Source of the DNA: Ursus arctos
Lineage: Eukaryota; Chordata; Mammalia; Carnivora; Ursidae
Direction of reading: 5' to 3'
NCBI RefSeq assembly: GCF_023065955.2
Contig: NW_026622997.1
Span: 10,588,001 to 10,652,000, forward strand
DNA length: 64,000 nt
Shown here piece after piece: positions 35,820 to 46,800 of the stretch (its first letter is position 1; every line of letters starts with the position of its first letter). The translations under genes and the position numbers were made by a program. The notes under the pieces were generated by a model, which was given only the letters and a program-made list of their open reading frames with translations, searched no databases and had not been told where the DNA came from.

Positions 35820-36228
35820 AAAAAATCTTAGTTTTTCATTATGTTTATTTCTGTCACTTTTGAAATATGTGATAGAGACATTTACATAATTCAAAAATTA
35901 AAAATAAAGACAACTAAGTTGTAGAGTGAAAAATCTTCTTCCCACTCGTGGGCCCCTCCTCCCATTGGGTCCCCCTACTCTGAGGCTGTGACAGACACGA
36001 CTATTATTAGTGCCATGTGTATTTCTGCAGAATTTATTTTTGAGTATAGAAGCAAATACAAATATAGATGTCTATTTTTCCTCCTTTTCTATATAAAAGG
36101 TAGAAAAGTACACACACCATTCTGTATCTTTTTTTTTAATTTAACAGTGCATTTGGGAGTTCTTCCTTATCTGTTCACGGAGAGCTTTATCACTCTCTTA
36201 AAGCTGTCGTGTCTTGATTGAGAAAGGC
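35820..36228 (-). mobile_element. Old L1 noncoding (3'UTR-like) segment
   Basis: The series TCTTCTTCCCACTCG...CCCCTCCTC, GAGGCTGTGACAGACACGAC, AAGCAAATACAAATATAGAT and CACACACCATTCTGTATCTT resembles a common antisense L1 3' segment. Diverged; orientation inferred from the adjacent L1. Confidence 0.5.
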
Positions 36229-36241
36229 TTTCCCTCTTTTA

Positions 36242-36444
36242 TTTTTTTATTTTTTTTTTAAAAGATTTTATTTATTTATTCGACAGAGACAGCCAGCGAG
36301 AGAGGGAACACAAGCAGGAGGAGTGGGAGAGGAAGAAGCAGGCTCATAGCAGAGGAGCCTGATGTGGGGCTCGATCCCATAACGCCGGGATCACGCCCTG
36401 AGCCGAAGGCAGACGCTTAACCGCTGTGCCACCCAGGCGCCCCA
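36242..36444 (-). mobile_element. CAN-SINE, bear-type, nested in old L1
   Basis: Reverse-strand copy with CCATAACGCCGGGATCACGC. Exact 13-bp duplication TTTCCCTCTTTTA at 36229-36241 and 36445-36457. Confidence 0.97.
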
Positions 36445-36457
36445 TTTCCCTCTTTTA

Positions 36458-37195
36458 AAATTAGAAAAATAATTCCTCATATTTCTTACGTTTTGATAGT
36501 TTTAATTTTTATGGTTATATATTTAATGTCTAAAAATTATTTTCATGAGCTTTGAATTTAACATTATTTCTTTTTTTAAAAAGAGATTCAATTGCTCCAA
36601 CAGGTGCTTATTGAATAATCCATCCTTTCCCCACTGCTTTGAAATACCATATTACTCTATAATAAATTCTTATAAATGCCTGTGTCTGTTTCCAAAATCT
36701 CTGTTCCATTGCACTGATTGATTTGTCTGGGCCACAAGGGCATTGCATTGTTTTAATTTCTCCAGTATTGCAGTGTGTTTTGTTAACTGGTAAGACAAAG
36801 ATCCTCTCTTCTGAATTCTCCAGAATGTCCTCATTGCTTTCTTATGTCTTATTATTTGGGTGAACTTAATAACTAGTCAAGTTAAAAAAATCTTGTTGAA
36901 AGATTGGAGTTGCAATGCATTTATAGATAAATTTGTGGGAAAATGACATCTTTAAATGTTGGCTTTCCATTTGGAGCACAAAATGTCTATTGATTACACT
37001 CTTCTATGTCTTTCAGTCAAGTTTTGTAATTACTCTTTTCTCATTATAGGTCTTTTATGTTTCAGAAGTTAATTTCTAGGTATTTTATGCATTTTGTGTT
37101 ACTATTGAGAAGGGTGTCTCCCTCTCATTATATTACCTAACTGGTTATTTGTGGATTAGAGTTTGCCACTGATTTTTATAAATTTATCTATTTTT
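36458..37195 (-). mobile_element. Old L1 ORF2 C-terminal region, antisense
   Basis: Plus-strand text follows the antisense L1 ORF2 order: TCCATCCTTTCCCCACTGCT, TCTGTTCCATTGCACTGATT, TTGCAATGCATTTATAGATA, TTGGCTTTCCATTTGGAGCA and TCTAGGTATTTTATGCATTT. No open frame survives. Confidence 0.75.
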
Positions 37196-37651
37196 ATTTG
37201 CTTTAGCTTTTATGATAGAAAATTCCACACATACACAGAACTAAAGGCAACATACAACATTTCCTCGTGCTCCCCCCACCCAAACCCAATGGCCATCGTC
37301 TCTCGGCCAGTCGAATTCCCTCTATAGCACCTGCACGCTCCCCACCAACTTCAGGTTATTTGGAAGCAACTACCAGACATCACATTTCATATACATTTCT
37401 AAAGGATATGGACTCTTTTTAAAAAGAAACATAGCTATGATACCATGATCACACCTAGATAATACGCACAACAATACCTTAATATCATTAAATATCTAGT
37501 GTTTACTTTTCCCTATTGTCTTTAAATTCTTTAAAGTTTGTTGAAATCAGGATACAAATCAGTCCCAACACATTGTAATTACCTGATATGTCATATAAGT
37601 GTTCACCCCCATCCCTTTTTGTGTTCGTTGTTGTTTTTGACTAATTCAAGA
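37196..37651. mobile_element. Old L1-type noncoding segment, copy A
   Basis: Segment with ATGATAGAAAATTCCACACA, TTGGAAGCAACTACCAGACA and CCTTAATATCATTAAATATC. A related copy (copy B) lies at about 47960-48350. Both resemble a recurrent noncoding part of old L1 copies; exact family not resolved. Confidence 0.5.
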
Positions 37652-37859
37652 CTTTTTTCTTTTTTTAAAAAAGATTTTACTTATTTATTTGAGAGAGAGA
37701 GAAAGAGAGAATAAGCAGGGGAAGCGGCAGGCAGAGGGAGAGGGAGAAGCAGGCTTCCCTTGGAGCAGGGAGCCTGATGTGGGGCTTGATCCAAGGACCC
37801 TGGGATCATGACCTGAGCCAAGGGCAGACGCTTAACTGACTGAGCCACCCAGGCGCCCC
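37652..37859 (-). mobile_element. CAN-SINE
   Basis: Reverse-strand copy with (GA)n body, AGGACCCTGGGATCATGACC, and head CCACCCAGGCGCCCC. Only a short possible flank repeat (TCAAG) is seen. Confidence 0.92.
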
Positions 37860-39107
37860 TCAAGCATAGAAATACCGTGTTCTGATTTTTTTTCCTGCTT
37901 GAATCCAATGTTGTCATTTGTTATGTTTCTCTGTTGCCTGTATTCTTCCCAGTGCTGTCATCGTCGGGGTATCTCTAGTCACCTGGAGGATTGCAGCTCA
38001 TTCTCCTGTGGAATTCCAGAAAGGGCGCCTGGGAAAACATTCCTTGGGTTCTCCTTGCATGTTCTGAACAGCTTATGTTCCAAGGTCAGTATGGTTGATG
38101 TGCAGCTCTTGGCGGTTGTGGGGCTCTTCTATTCTGAGGCTGACAGACACCCTCTGGTCTCCGTCTGCTTTCCTGCCCACTTGCTAATACCACACTGACC
38201 TTGTGGCTCTATTTGTTCCCACCTACTCCTGTTTGAGGTTTCTGGGAATAACATATAGTTCAGTTTCCATCTAGATGTTATCTGTGGCTTTTTAGTTTTG
38301 CGATTTTATTTTCTGTCTTTTATGGTGGCGGGGGGATTCAGGGAGATAAAAAAAAAAAAAACACAAAAAACAAACGCTATAATTGTATTTAACAACTTGC
38401 CAAAATGTATGACTTTAAAAGGTCTTTCGGCCTTCATGGATTTTTCTAGGTGGAAAAAGCATTCCATCTGTTTTATTTTGTAGTCCCAAGAGTTTTTTCT
38501 TGTTCTTATATTGTTCCTCTAATGATCTTGTTCTGTCTTCCCAAACTTCTCAAATCTCACTCACAAATTTCAATCTGGAATATTTTAGAAGTTCTGTCCT
38601 TTTTCACTTTAATTCAGTATTGGCGGGAGCCAAGTGTTTTTGATGACTCAGATATTTTATGTTTGTGTTTTTAAAATTAAAATCTAGGTTGGTGAGTTTT
38701 GGAAGATGGCGTGGTCCGCATCAATAATTACATGAATGACTGGCTTCCTGATGGGCTTCTCTCCCCTCTACCTGCTCAGTAGTGCCAAGAACCTTCTGGA
38801 GCCCACTGTCTGACTCTCCCTCAGATGTGGTGGGCTGTGAGAGCAGCTCCACAGCTGGCTTTCCTTTGGTATGAACCAGCTGGGAACAAACTGGTGGGAG
38901 AGTCCCTCATGAATGAAATGGGTAATTAGAGGCACCCACTTAAACATCATTATTGACGGCATTTACAATGGTTGCTTACAATTGCTCGGTTTTGATTCCC
39001 AATAGTTATTTCTCTAACATCACCCTTTCTCTCTCTCTCTCCCCAACAATTCAGAAGGAATATGAATGTGAATAATGACATATTAGGAGTCATCCTAAAT
39101 CTGCTCC

Positions 39108-39141
<34 letters not shown>

Positions 39142-39490
39142 AATTTATGAATGTGGCCACTATAAAATGCAAATTATTTAAAAGCCCAAGTATTTTCATA
39201 ATTAAATATCTCAAATGATGTGTGATGCGCCTCAGAATTGATATTGACAAGCCAGACGTCTCAAAATCACAGCATCTTGGATGAAAATCAATAATTTCAT
39301 ACATCACAATGCATGTCACATAACACGTTCTATATTTTGTGTCATAATGACATAAATGCTATCAATTAAATAATCTTTGAGATTTTGCTGTTGAAACTGG
39401 GTCTAGTCAACATTAACCAAAAGTTGTAACTTGTATAACAAAACTCATTAGTTGGTTTTTTTTTTGAGTTTGATCCAATTGGATAATCAT
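37860..39490. other. Unassigned intergenic DNA with an (AC)n tract
   Basis: Mostly unrecognised. The stretch 38.70-39.00 kb looks single-copy, with an AT/GC-mixed texture unlike the surrounding repeats. Open frames (for example 37899-38198) have no domain. Confidence 0.45.
39109..39140. repeat. (AC)n microsatellite
   Basis: Sixteen uninterrupted AC units. Confidence 0.98.
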
Positions 39491-39500
39491 TAGGACCTTT

Positions 39501-39697
39501 TCTTCTTCTTTTTTAAAGATTTTATTTATTTGAGAGAGAGAGAGAGAGAGAGAATGAGTACGGGGAGGGGCAGAGAGAGAGTGAGAAGCAGACTCCCACT
39601 GAGCATGGAGCCTGATTCGGGGTTCGATCCCAGGACCCTGGGATCATGACCTGAGCTGAAGGCAGCCGCTTAACTGACTGAACCACCCAGGCTCCCC
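39501..39697 (-). mobile_element. CAN-SINE
   Basis: Reverse-strand copy with (GA)n body and AGGACCCTGGGATCATGACC. Flanks TAGGACCTTT (39491-39500) and TAGGACCTCT (39698-39707) match at 9 of 10. Confidence 0.94.
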
Positions 39698-39707
39698 TAG
39701 GACCTCT

Positions 39708-41630
39708 TTTTTATTTGTGCTCCGTGCACAGAGCTGAACTATGAAGAAACATCTTTATATGCCTCATCTAATGACTTCTGTGGTGAGGAACTATGAAGGA
39801 TAAAGCTCATTTTAAATGAACACATTACTATTGATGGTGAAGTAATGAAGTTAGTTCACTATTCAAATAGGAAAGCCCTGGTTAGGATTATTGGCTAGGA
39901 CAGTTCTCTCAGCTTTAACTTGGTATGAAATCCTCAAATTAGGATCCATGTCTCAAAATACCTTAACCAGTGTTCTCGAAGCACACGACATTATTTCACA
40001 GGCAAAGTGGTCCTTCCAGGTAACAAAGTGTTATCCAAGTACAGGAGAAGGACACGTTTTGACCGTTCTCTCTTTCTCTCCAGTTGGAGTTTCAAATTCT
40101 TCTTCTCCGGGAAGGTGGCTGAAATGAGGACATTTTATTTGCCTTTAAAGCAGACAGCATGCCAAGTGTCGTTAAAGATGGCTCTGCTCCTGAATCATTA
40201 AAGGGCGATGGAGAAGCCGCGAGGAAATATGCTGTTTTCTGACATTCCGTAACATTGCCCTTCACGGCAGCTGCCAAAAGTGAGCAGCTGCTTCTTGCAA
40301 TCCCCTGCCACTTCCCAGCTTTGCTGAAAGAGGTCAGCTCTGTTTTCTCATTACCCATCTTTCCACCGGCTGGACATCTGGATTCACAGTCCTCTTCTCT
40401 CCTAATTCAATATTTTCTTTACTTCAGAAATGACATGGTGGACAGATTGGGCAGCCTATGGCACAAGCACCTTTCATTTGGCCCCGGTGACTCAGCCCCA
40501 GCGATTTCACCCAGGAAAAAATCCGGCCCACGTGCTACAAGGATCATTGTACTTTTCCACTGAGCTAAGACAGACACACAGAGAGAAGGAAAGCAAGGAA
40601 ACAGAGGTTTGCCATTTGTTCCTGTTTCCCCCCATTTGAAGGTGTTTGATGAACGTAATGCACCTAAAGAGGAAAAATAAATAGAGGCTCACCTTTCAGT
40701 CATAGCGAATCTGATATTGTCAAGCTGGTAGATTTCACTTAGAGGGTTTTTTTTTTTTTTTTAACTCCGTGCATTGCCTCTGGAAACATAAATAACTAAA
40801 CATGAGATAAAAAATTCCCATCTAGATCCTCTGACTTAAAGAACAGGAATATAATACCCAGCAGGATGTCAAATGCCTTCATAAAACTAATCCTGGGGTG
40901 TTGTTCAGGGACCTGCTTAAACTATGGTGGCCCAAGGCCAGCTTCTAGGACCACTCTGGGGAGAGAAGCTTCTCCTGGGGTAGATGTGAGGGATCCTAAG
41001 GGTCTAGAAGTGGACTCAGGCATGCCAGGATGGACTTCCAGGTCCAGACCACTGCTGGAAAGGCCTTCGTGCTCCCAGGTACTAGTTTCTCCCCTCTGAA
41101 TGGTGTTTGGAATTCTAACACTGGACAGTCATCCTTCTGGCTTGTTAACACCTCAGTAAGCTCTCATTATTTACGCGTGGATGAGGGAATCAGATTTTCC
41201 TCCTGAATGAATGTTTTCATGGGAACGAGGATCAGAAAACAAGACTGAGAAGCACTTAATTCAGGTGAAGGCGGGAGGTGGGATCAGGAAGAGAGAAGAT
41301 GAAGAAGGAGAATGGGCACCACAAAATGGGAAAAGCAGACCAAATAGGACCCAGTACAACGCTGGAAATAAACCCCGTTTGTGATCGGTTTGCCTATGAG
41401 TTGCGTGGGTGAGGATCCAAAATCAGACTCACCTGAACAATTGTGTAAGAAATTGTGATGATTGTAACCCACCTGTGGTTCTAAGAGCTATTGGACACAA
41501 AGGAGATCATCACACATCTCCGATATTCTGAAACGATTCAACATCTTAATTTTTCTGGCTTGATATCTCTGTCACCCCTGAAATATCTCAGAAACACTGC
41601 TGTTTTAGTTTTCGAATATGTTCTAGACCT
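39708..41630. other. Unassigned, likely single-copy intergenic DNA
   Basis: Nearly 2 kb with no transposon pattern. The 40.12-40.56 kb part is evenly mixed in composition, contains CpGs (GGCGATGGAGAAGCCGCGAG), and could be conserved noncoding DNA. Overlapping open frames on both strands (largest 102 codons) show no domain. Confidence 0.45.
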
Positions 41631-41635
41631 TGGTA

Positions 41636-41758
41636 CTGACCGTGTGGTCTCCGGACGGGCAGCGTGGGCGTCACCCGGAAGCTCGTTAGCAACAGAGAAT
41701 CTCAGGTCCCACCCCGGACCTAATGAATGCAAATGACCACGATCCTCAGTTTGTGAAT
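41636..41758 (+). mobile_element. MER20 fragment (hAT-Charlie)
   Basis: GACCGTGTGGTCTCCGGACG, ACCCGGAAGCTCGTTAGCAA and CAGGTCCCACCCCGGACCTA match the MER20 order, with unusually well-kept CpGs. The 3' end has decayed or been lost. Confidence 0.75.
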
Positions 41759-43261
41759 CGCCCTTCGAGAGCACCTCTGATAATTAGCCTTACAAAAATA
41801 TTTGTCAAAGCAGGACCAAGTGACCTTTGTAGAGAGCCCCGGAGGAGGTCGTATTTTCTCGTTACCAGAGCTGAACTCCTCCCTGACACGACCCTCAGTA
41901 GGATCTGGCTGATATCGTTCGTTTAGTACACATCTGGCCTCTCTGGCAAAAAGGATTAAGAGCTTGAAAAGGGAAACATCACAATATGTTTGCTGCAGAG
42001 ACTCTTTAGTCCTTGGATAAAGATATTTCACCCTGAATCCCGGAGCGATACCAAAGACTTGCTGAATTTGTTACTTTGTTGTTGTTCATAAGTAGAAAAA
42101 CGACTGAATCCATGTGGCACCGGGAAGGTCCCGTGCGCCATTCCAGCCCAGGGACGACTCACAGCCCCCGCAGCCTTGCCACCGGGTCTAGGAACTGACT
42201 CTCCCATTAGCTCTCACGATGACACTGATAACATGAGGTACGAACTATTAGAGCCCCAAGATAATCTACTGTAGAACCTTTGATTTAATATAAAATGCAG
42301 AACCTTTAAAAAAAATCATACAAGGAATTCATTGTTCTTAGGAAATCACATACCTTGTATCTCTTAGATCATGTAGTAACTCAATCCTTATAGTTTATTA
42401 TTGAAGAATTGGAAAAGAAGGATTGATTCTGTAAGTCATATCGTGGTCAGCATCACTAATGATACACTGGAAGATTCTATCCTTCTTTTTAAGAAGCCAC
42501 TGTTTTTTAAATGGAGGAGATGCCTAGGGGAGCTTTTCTTTGTGAAGAGAAAAGAATTTAAAGGCAGCAGTACATCTGGGTTTTGCCCCCAAGGTGTTCT
42601 ACTAATGGTGTTTAGATACTAAAACCCTTAAGATGAAGACATTCTCATCAAGGGGAGGAAGACATGAGTCAAGGGACTTTGTCACTTAAGCCAGGACACC
42701 CTATGGTTAGAGTGATCATCTAGAGAGACAGGTGTATGTCTGCAATCCTGGTATAATAATTACTAGACCTTGCCTCCTCTTTTCTCAGCGTGGTTTGGAC
42801 CTTTAATCATCAGATTTATAAAATCGCCAACTTTGTAGATTGCGAAAGTCACGATATGGTCAGTTACACATGGTTTATAAGATAAACTCCACGTTCACTA
42901 TTGTGATCTAGGTGGCCCTTCATGAGTTGACCTGTCCTACCACTCCAGTCCAATTGCCAACACTCTCCCTGTGTTCCAGCTCTACTGGAACTGCTGGGTT
43001 CTCAGAATATGACATATTGTATTTCTCTTTGGCTTTGTATGGGGCTGTTCCCTCTGTTGAAGGGAATTAATTTTCCCTGTACTCTGCTAGGTCAGTTCTC
43101 CTTTCTTCCAGGCTCTTCTCCTATTAGCCCTTAGTGAAGCCTTACTCAGAAACCACCATTATTTGGTGCTTTCATTGCACTTTGGTGCGCTCGTAGAGTA
43201 CGTGTGGATTGTGCCATCAAGCCCAGAGAGCCTAACACATGGCGGACACTCAGTTGAAGTC
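41759..43261. other. Unassigned intergenic DNA
   Basis: No recognised repeat. Includes a moderately GC-rich stretch at 42.10-42.23 kb. Confidence 0.45.
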
Positions 43262-43270
43262 CGTGCAAGG

Positions 43271-43505
43271 AATAGAGGGAAGGAGGGAGAAAAAAGAAGG
43301 GCAGGAAATAAGGAATGGGGCAAGGAGGAAGAGAGGAAGGAAGGAGGGAGGGAGGGAGGGAGGGAAGGAAGGAAGGAAGGAAGGAAGGAAGGAAGGAAGG
43401 AAGGAGGGAAGGAAGAGGAGGGAAGGAGGGAAGGAAGGAAGGAAGGAAGGAAGGGAGGGAGGGAGGGAGGGAGGGAGGGAGGGAGGGAGGGAGGAAGGAA
43501 GGAAA
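43271..43505. repeat. GGAA/GGGA tetranucleotide array
   Basis: Impure start, then blocks of (GGAG/GGGA)n, (GGAA)n, a short interruption GAGGAGGGAAGG, further (GGAA)n, and (GGGA)n. All-purine on the plus strand. All three forward frames and one reverse frame are open only because of the repeat. Confidence 0.96.
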
Positions 43506-44003
43506 CAGGTATTTTGTTGTAGAGTCAAGAGCTGCTAAAAAGAAAAACTGAATTTTGGGAGGGACTTTTATAGGAGACTGTGAGATTTCTCTTTAATGTT
43601 ATGTCCATGTTTATTTCCCCCTTGTCCTTTCCTCATTGTTGCTTGTAACAAACTTTCAAGAAAAACCCTAAATGTCTTGTGCAGCTTTTCAGAGACAGGA
43701 TGGGTGGGGGAAAGCAATGAGATTGCTTATTCTACGGTGCTGCAGGGAGAAGACGGGGCAGATGGAATAGAAGAAGACATTTTTAAGAAGGGAGCAGAAC
43801 ACCCAAGAGCTGCAGCCGGCACATAAAGTAACAAGCGTGGCAGGGTGCTAGCTCGGGACTAAGAAGTGTCTCAGGGGTGTCTACACTGTCATGTATGCTG
43901 TCATGTGGTTCCACCAAAGGAATAGCCACATTGATGATAACGCTATTTACATAAGGACAAAAATGAGTACAAGGGACTTCTTATTGCATGAAGGTTTCAT
44001 TAG
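43506..44003. other. Unassigned intergenic DNA
   Basis: No feature recognised. Confidence 0.4.
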
Positions 44004-44015
44004 AAGGTGAATACT

Positions 44016-44210
44016 GGGTGCCTGGGTGGCTCATTCGGTTAAGGGTCTGCCTTCAGCTCAGGTCACGATGCTAGGGTCCAGTTGGGCCTCCCCTGCTCAG
44101 CGGGGAGTCTGCTTCTCCCTCTCCCTCTGCCCTTCCTCCTGCTCCTTCTCTCACTCTCTCTCTCACTCAACCTCTTTCAAATAAATAAATATAAATAAAA
44201 TCTTAAAAAA
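44016..44210 (+). mobile_element. CAN-SINE
   Basis: Head GGGTGCCTGGGTGGCTCATT, a body with the B-box region shortened (GCTAGGGTCCAGTTGGGCC), then a CT tract and AAATAAATATAAATAAAATC tail. Flanks AAGGTGAATACT (44004-44015) and AAAGTGGATACT (44211-44222) match at 10 of 12. Confidence 0.93.
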
Positions 44211-44301
44211 AAAGTGGATACTCATAAAGAGAAGGTCTGAAAATGTCAGTGCCTTTGGCTAAGTATGTTTTCAAATAAATAAGGTTTGTTACTTCCTCAG
44301 G

Positions 44302-44485
44302 CAGCGTTTCTAACATATGGTCCAAGGACCGCCTGTACCAGAGTCCCCTGGACTTCCTAAAATGAGATTCTTGGACCTTTCTCCAGACCCACTGAACCAG
44401 AGTCTCTAGGAGGAGCCATGGACTCCAGACTTGCCACAGGCCCACTAGAGGGGTCCCCATATTCATTACAGAGTGAGAACCACAA
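44302..44485 (+). mobile_element. MER20 (hAT-Charlie nonautonomous DNA transposon)
   Basis: Starts CAGCGTTTCTAACATATGGT, continues GACCCACTGAACCAGAGTCT, and ends GAGTGAGAACCACAA; the ends are imperfect inverted repeats. A second MER20 piece is at 41636-41758. Confidence 0.85.
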
Positions 44486-45268
44486 CCCTAGATGGGGTTT
44501 GTGGCCTTTCCTCATCCTCTTGGACCTGGGACAGGAGCAAGTCTTCTCAGCGGAGAAACACTTTGATGTGATGGTTGACGTGTAGAGCTAATCTTCCCCA
44601 CGTGGCTGCCTGAGCCTCCCTGGTAAACCTGGGCAGCGGGCAAACCTCACCTCCAACTATGGTTCCTTTTTGGGGGGGACTGGTCTCAAAAGATTCTCCT
44701 CTATGTTACTGATAGGGACGGCGGCAAAGCTCTAGAAAATTCCTTGCAAATTTCTTTGCAGCAGAGGTTGGGATGGGACTACGTTCAGCCTGACATCTTC
44801 TCTAAAGTTCCTGCATTGAGGAGACAAGGCTCTGATTTTCCAGCTGGCTTACTTTGGCCAGCTGATGAACTTCCACACCGAGCTCTGCCAGGCTTCTGAA
44901 AATCTGTGGAAGGTTAACTTTGTGGGTCGTTGACATTTTCAGTGCCATGGTGGAGAATATCGTGCGGTGCAATGGTATCCCCAGTGTTTGAAGAATCCCT
45001 CTGCTTTCCAGCTCCCCCTCAGTGTCACATGCATGGTAAATTGTAGTGTGTGGAGTTTTTGAAACTACTCTTATTTTAAATTAATCTTTCCTATTATTCG
45101 TAATCATTTCTTGGGAATTCCCTAAATCCATTATTAGTCGCAATTTTCAAGAATCCACAACAAAGATTTTGTCACCAGCTTGTTTGGGAGTGTACGTGTC
45201 TTTTCCATGGGATTTCCATACTATTACAGAATAAATTATTCACAAGGATGAGTTCTGTATTATTTGTC
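44486..45268. other. Unassigned intergenic DNA
   Basis: No feature recognised. Confidence 0.4.
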
Positions 45269-45285
45269 TATATCAGGTTACTTTT

Positions 45286-45426
45286 TAATTTTATTTTATT
45301 TTATTTTTAATTTTTAATTTTTATTTATTTTTTTGATGTAAAGTTCGATGATTCATTAGTTGTGGATAACACCCAGTGCACCATGCAATTCGTGCCCTCC
45401 TTACTACCCATCACCAGCCTATCCCA
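45286..45426 (-). mobile_element. Very short 5'-truncated L1 insertion
   Basis: TTTTA-type tail followed by about 90 bases of antisense L1 3'UTR (GATTCATTAGTTGTGGATAA, CACCCAGTGCACCATGCAAT). Exact 17-bp duplication TATATCAGGTTACTTTT at 45269-45285 and 45427-45443. Confidence 0.95.
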
Positions 45427-45443
45427 TATATCAGGTTACTTTT

Positions 45444-46499
45444 AAACCAGTACTTCTCAATTTGCTTAAGGTCTTGAATTGCCCAGCTTTTGGAACATGG
45501 ATGTTGTGCCTGAATCCATCTCTGTCTGGTTCTTAAAATTACATCTGATTAGTTCAAATAGCACACAGTAAGTTTATTTTTGGTTTGGGAATTACAGAGT
45601 CTGGATTAATTGGTTAGATAGCTCACGGAAATTAATCAGTCAAATTTCCCTTTACTTTGCTTTGTCCACTGTCTTCCAAAGACCACAGATGGTAACACAA
45701 GTGTACCTGTGAACGTGAATAATCCTTTGAACATGAAGGATTGCAACACAAGGCATAGTAAGCAAGCATCGTTAAGACATAGCCTTATGTCTTAAGACAT
45801 AAGCTTGTGCAATGGGGTTTTGCTTTTTGCCTGCTTAAGCCAGAGAGGAATCACCCGACATGAAGACTCACTTAACATGAAAGTTTATATTCCGGTGTTG
45901 ATAGTCACTTGAAGGAAAGTTCAATTAACTATTTGGAGGGAGAGGCCAATCAAGTTGAATTTGATCCAGTAGAGGGCACTGTATCTCTGTCCTTATGTAT
46001 ATATTTATGTGTATATTATATACTATTAAATATGCCCTATATTACAACAAGATATACTAATATAAGATGGAGCATATATGTATAGTTAACATTTCTTTAA
46101 GAACTTATCTTTTCTTCTCTTTTTAAAGCATGAGAGATCACATATATGAAAACATGGTTGTAGATGAAACATACATATAAAGCACTTAAATGTAAAACAC
46201 GTACTTATTGTATATATTACCAATCCATACCAGTACACTAGTGGAGTAAGAAAAATAGGGGTTTTTCTTTTCCTTTCCTTCTTTTTAGCAACATTGTTCT
46301 TTATTCTGGCTTTCTATTTAGCAACACTGTTCCTGTTTGCTGCATTTTTTTTCCTCTGCAGGGAGATGCGTGTTAATTTCTTGAACCTGACTTTGATAGC
46401 TAAAACGCCAGAATAAAGAATGCTGATTTTAAGGTGTTTTTTTTTTTTTTTTTTCCCCAGTTGTGCTTTACTAAGAAGCACCGAACTGGAGTGGACCAG
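45444..46499. other. Unassigned AT-rich intergenic DNA
   Basis: Contains a perfect 20-bp palindrome at 45784-45803 and a T-run at 46436-46454. A short element, GCAACATTGTTCTTTATTCT / GCAACACTGTTCCTG near 46289-46335, repeats loosely. No repeat family named. Confidence 0.45.
45784..45803. repeat. Perfect 20-bp palindrome
   Basis: CTTATGTCTTAAGACATAAG equals its own reverse complement. A partial third copy of one arm (TTAAGACATA) lies just upstream at 45772-45781, suggesting a small inverted duplication. Confidence 0.95.
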
Positions 46500-46800
46500 G
46501 AAGGTCAGCTTTCTGCGCAAGGGCGGGAGGTTCCCCGCGACGCCAAGCTGCAGCCGGTCTCCCAGGGAGCCAGTCTGTGCGCATTGCGGTGAAACCGGCT
46601 CGCGGAGGTCCTGCTTAAGTTTCGCCACGTACCCCGTTTATTTCAAAGGGCCCCCTGGAAAACATCATAATAAGGCATTGCGGCGGGACGAACACTTCTC
46701 GCCCTTGCTCACGCTCATTGTCTCGGTGATTCTCGCTCCCAGAGCCTCGTTTCCCATCATTCATGTTCAAATGCGCCGGCTGACGAACGAGTTGAAGCAA
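46500..46800. promoter_or_regulatory. CpG-rich patch, candidate regulatory element
   Basis: By my count about 26 CpG dinucleotides fall in about 300 bases, in a neighbourhood where CpG is otherwise rare (for example CCCCGCGACGCC, GCGGCGGGACGAAC, GCGCCGGCTGACGAACGAG). No transposon match is recognised. Frames crossing it are open on both strands (46420-46812 plus, 46314-46628 and 46615-46800 minus), as often happens in CpG-rich DNA, and none has a domain I know. This could be a small CpG island, enhancer or the edge of an unseen noncoding transcript. Confidence 0.4.

Noticed and set aside
43163..43551. Gly/Arg/Lys-rich open frames in three forward frames
   Set aside because: Translations of the GGAA/GGGA array.
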